From Photobacterium malacitanum (lineage in GTDB: Bacteria; Pseudomonadota; Gammaproteobacteria; Enterobacterales; Vibrionaceae), in assembly GCF_900185615.1 (NCBI RefSeq), contig NZ_FYAK01000009.1, forward strand, positions 69,365 through 121,224: a stretch of DNA of 51,860 bases, given 5' to 3'. Each line of letters begins with the position of its first letter. Position 1 is the stretch's first letter. This document shows, piece by piece, positions 51,774 through 51,860 of the stretch. The translations under genes were made by a program, and so were the position numbers. The notes under the pieces were generated by a model. It searched no databases. It had not been told where the DNA came from and saw only the letters and a program-made list of their open reading frames with translations.

Positions 51774-51860
51774 TAATTGAAGAGTTTGATCATGGCTCAG
51801 ATTGAACGCTGGCGGCAGGCCTAACACATGCAAGTCGAGCGGTAACAGATTGATAGCTTG
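51774..51860 (+). rRNA. rrs: 16S ribosomal RNA, 5' end (cut by window end)
   Basis: The universal 5' segment AGAGTTTGATCATGGCTCAG starts at 51781, and the mature end is expected about 7 nt earlier by comparison with E. coli. Only the first ~87 nt are inside the window. It continues with the typical CTAACACATGCAAGTCGAGC. Confidence 0.97.

Overview
The window is a conserved core-chromosome segment of a member of the Vibrionaceae, most likely a Photobacterium. The signs are a highly repeated tRNA array, a Na+-type polar flagellar motor gene (motX) directly after purA, the order dnaB-alr-pgi-zur-dusA-pspG, low GC and gammaproteobacterial promoter signals. The genus call is inference. No insertion sequence, prophage, CRISPR array or obvious foreign island was seen.

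Layout. At 1-736 lies the 3' part of a tRNA array made of near-identical 248-bp units (tRNA-fMet plus tRNA-Gly). The last tRNA-Gly is broken by a 15-nt insertion. The intergenic stretch before queG holds a cluster of DnaA boxes and sits where E. coli has its DnaA-regulating locus datA. At 2.8-12.4 kb runs the classical tsaE-amiB-mutL-miaA-hfq-hflX-hflK-hflC-yjeT superoperon (tRNA modification, cell separation, mismatch repair, RNA chaperone, membrane protease control). The usual first gene, nnr, survives only as a C-terminal scrap. At 12.5-25.2 kb come purA, motX (with a flagellar sigma-28 promoter), the divergent nitric-oxide pair hmp/nsrR, rnr-rlmB, the rpsF-priB-rpsR-rplI ribosomal operon with a structured leader, a DUF481 outer-membrane protein, dnaB and alr. 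At 25.2-32.8 kb are yjbQ, pgi, a cold-shock protein, zur, two very small ORFs, two small outer-membrane beta-barrel proteins, dusA, pspG (with a sigma-54 promoter) and an unknown small gene.

Sulfur assimilation is split over two operons. cysJIH (33-37.2 kb) makes sulfite reductase and PAPS reductase. cysG-cysD-cysN-SLC13 permease-cysC-cysQ (44.2-51.1 kb) makes siroheme, APS and PAPS, probably imports sulfate and recycles PAP. Together they would take sulfate from outside the cell to sulfide. Between them are a DUF2780 protein, the divergent fklB/ytfB pair, an elaA-EamA pair, a Crp/Fnr-type regulator and the periplasmic nucleotidase cpdB. The window ends in a ribosomal RNA operon, with tandem P1/P2 promoters, a boxA and the first ~87 nt of 16S rRNA.

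The most interesting non-routine signals are a free-standing transcription unit for a 27-residue peptide (28.9-29.16 kb), the DnaA-box cluster, the nnr relic, the tRNA pseudogene with a self-complementary insertion, and the alternative hairpins in the rpsF leader. No wholly new multi-gene system could be supported from the sequence.
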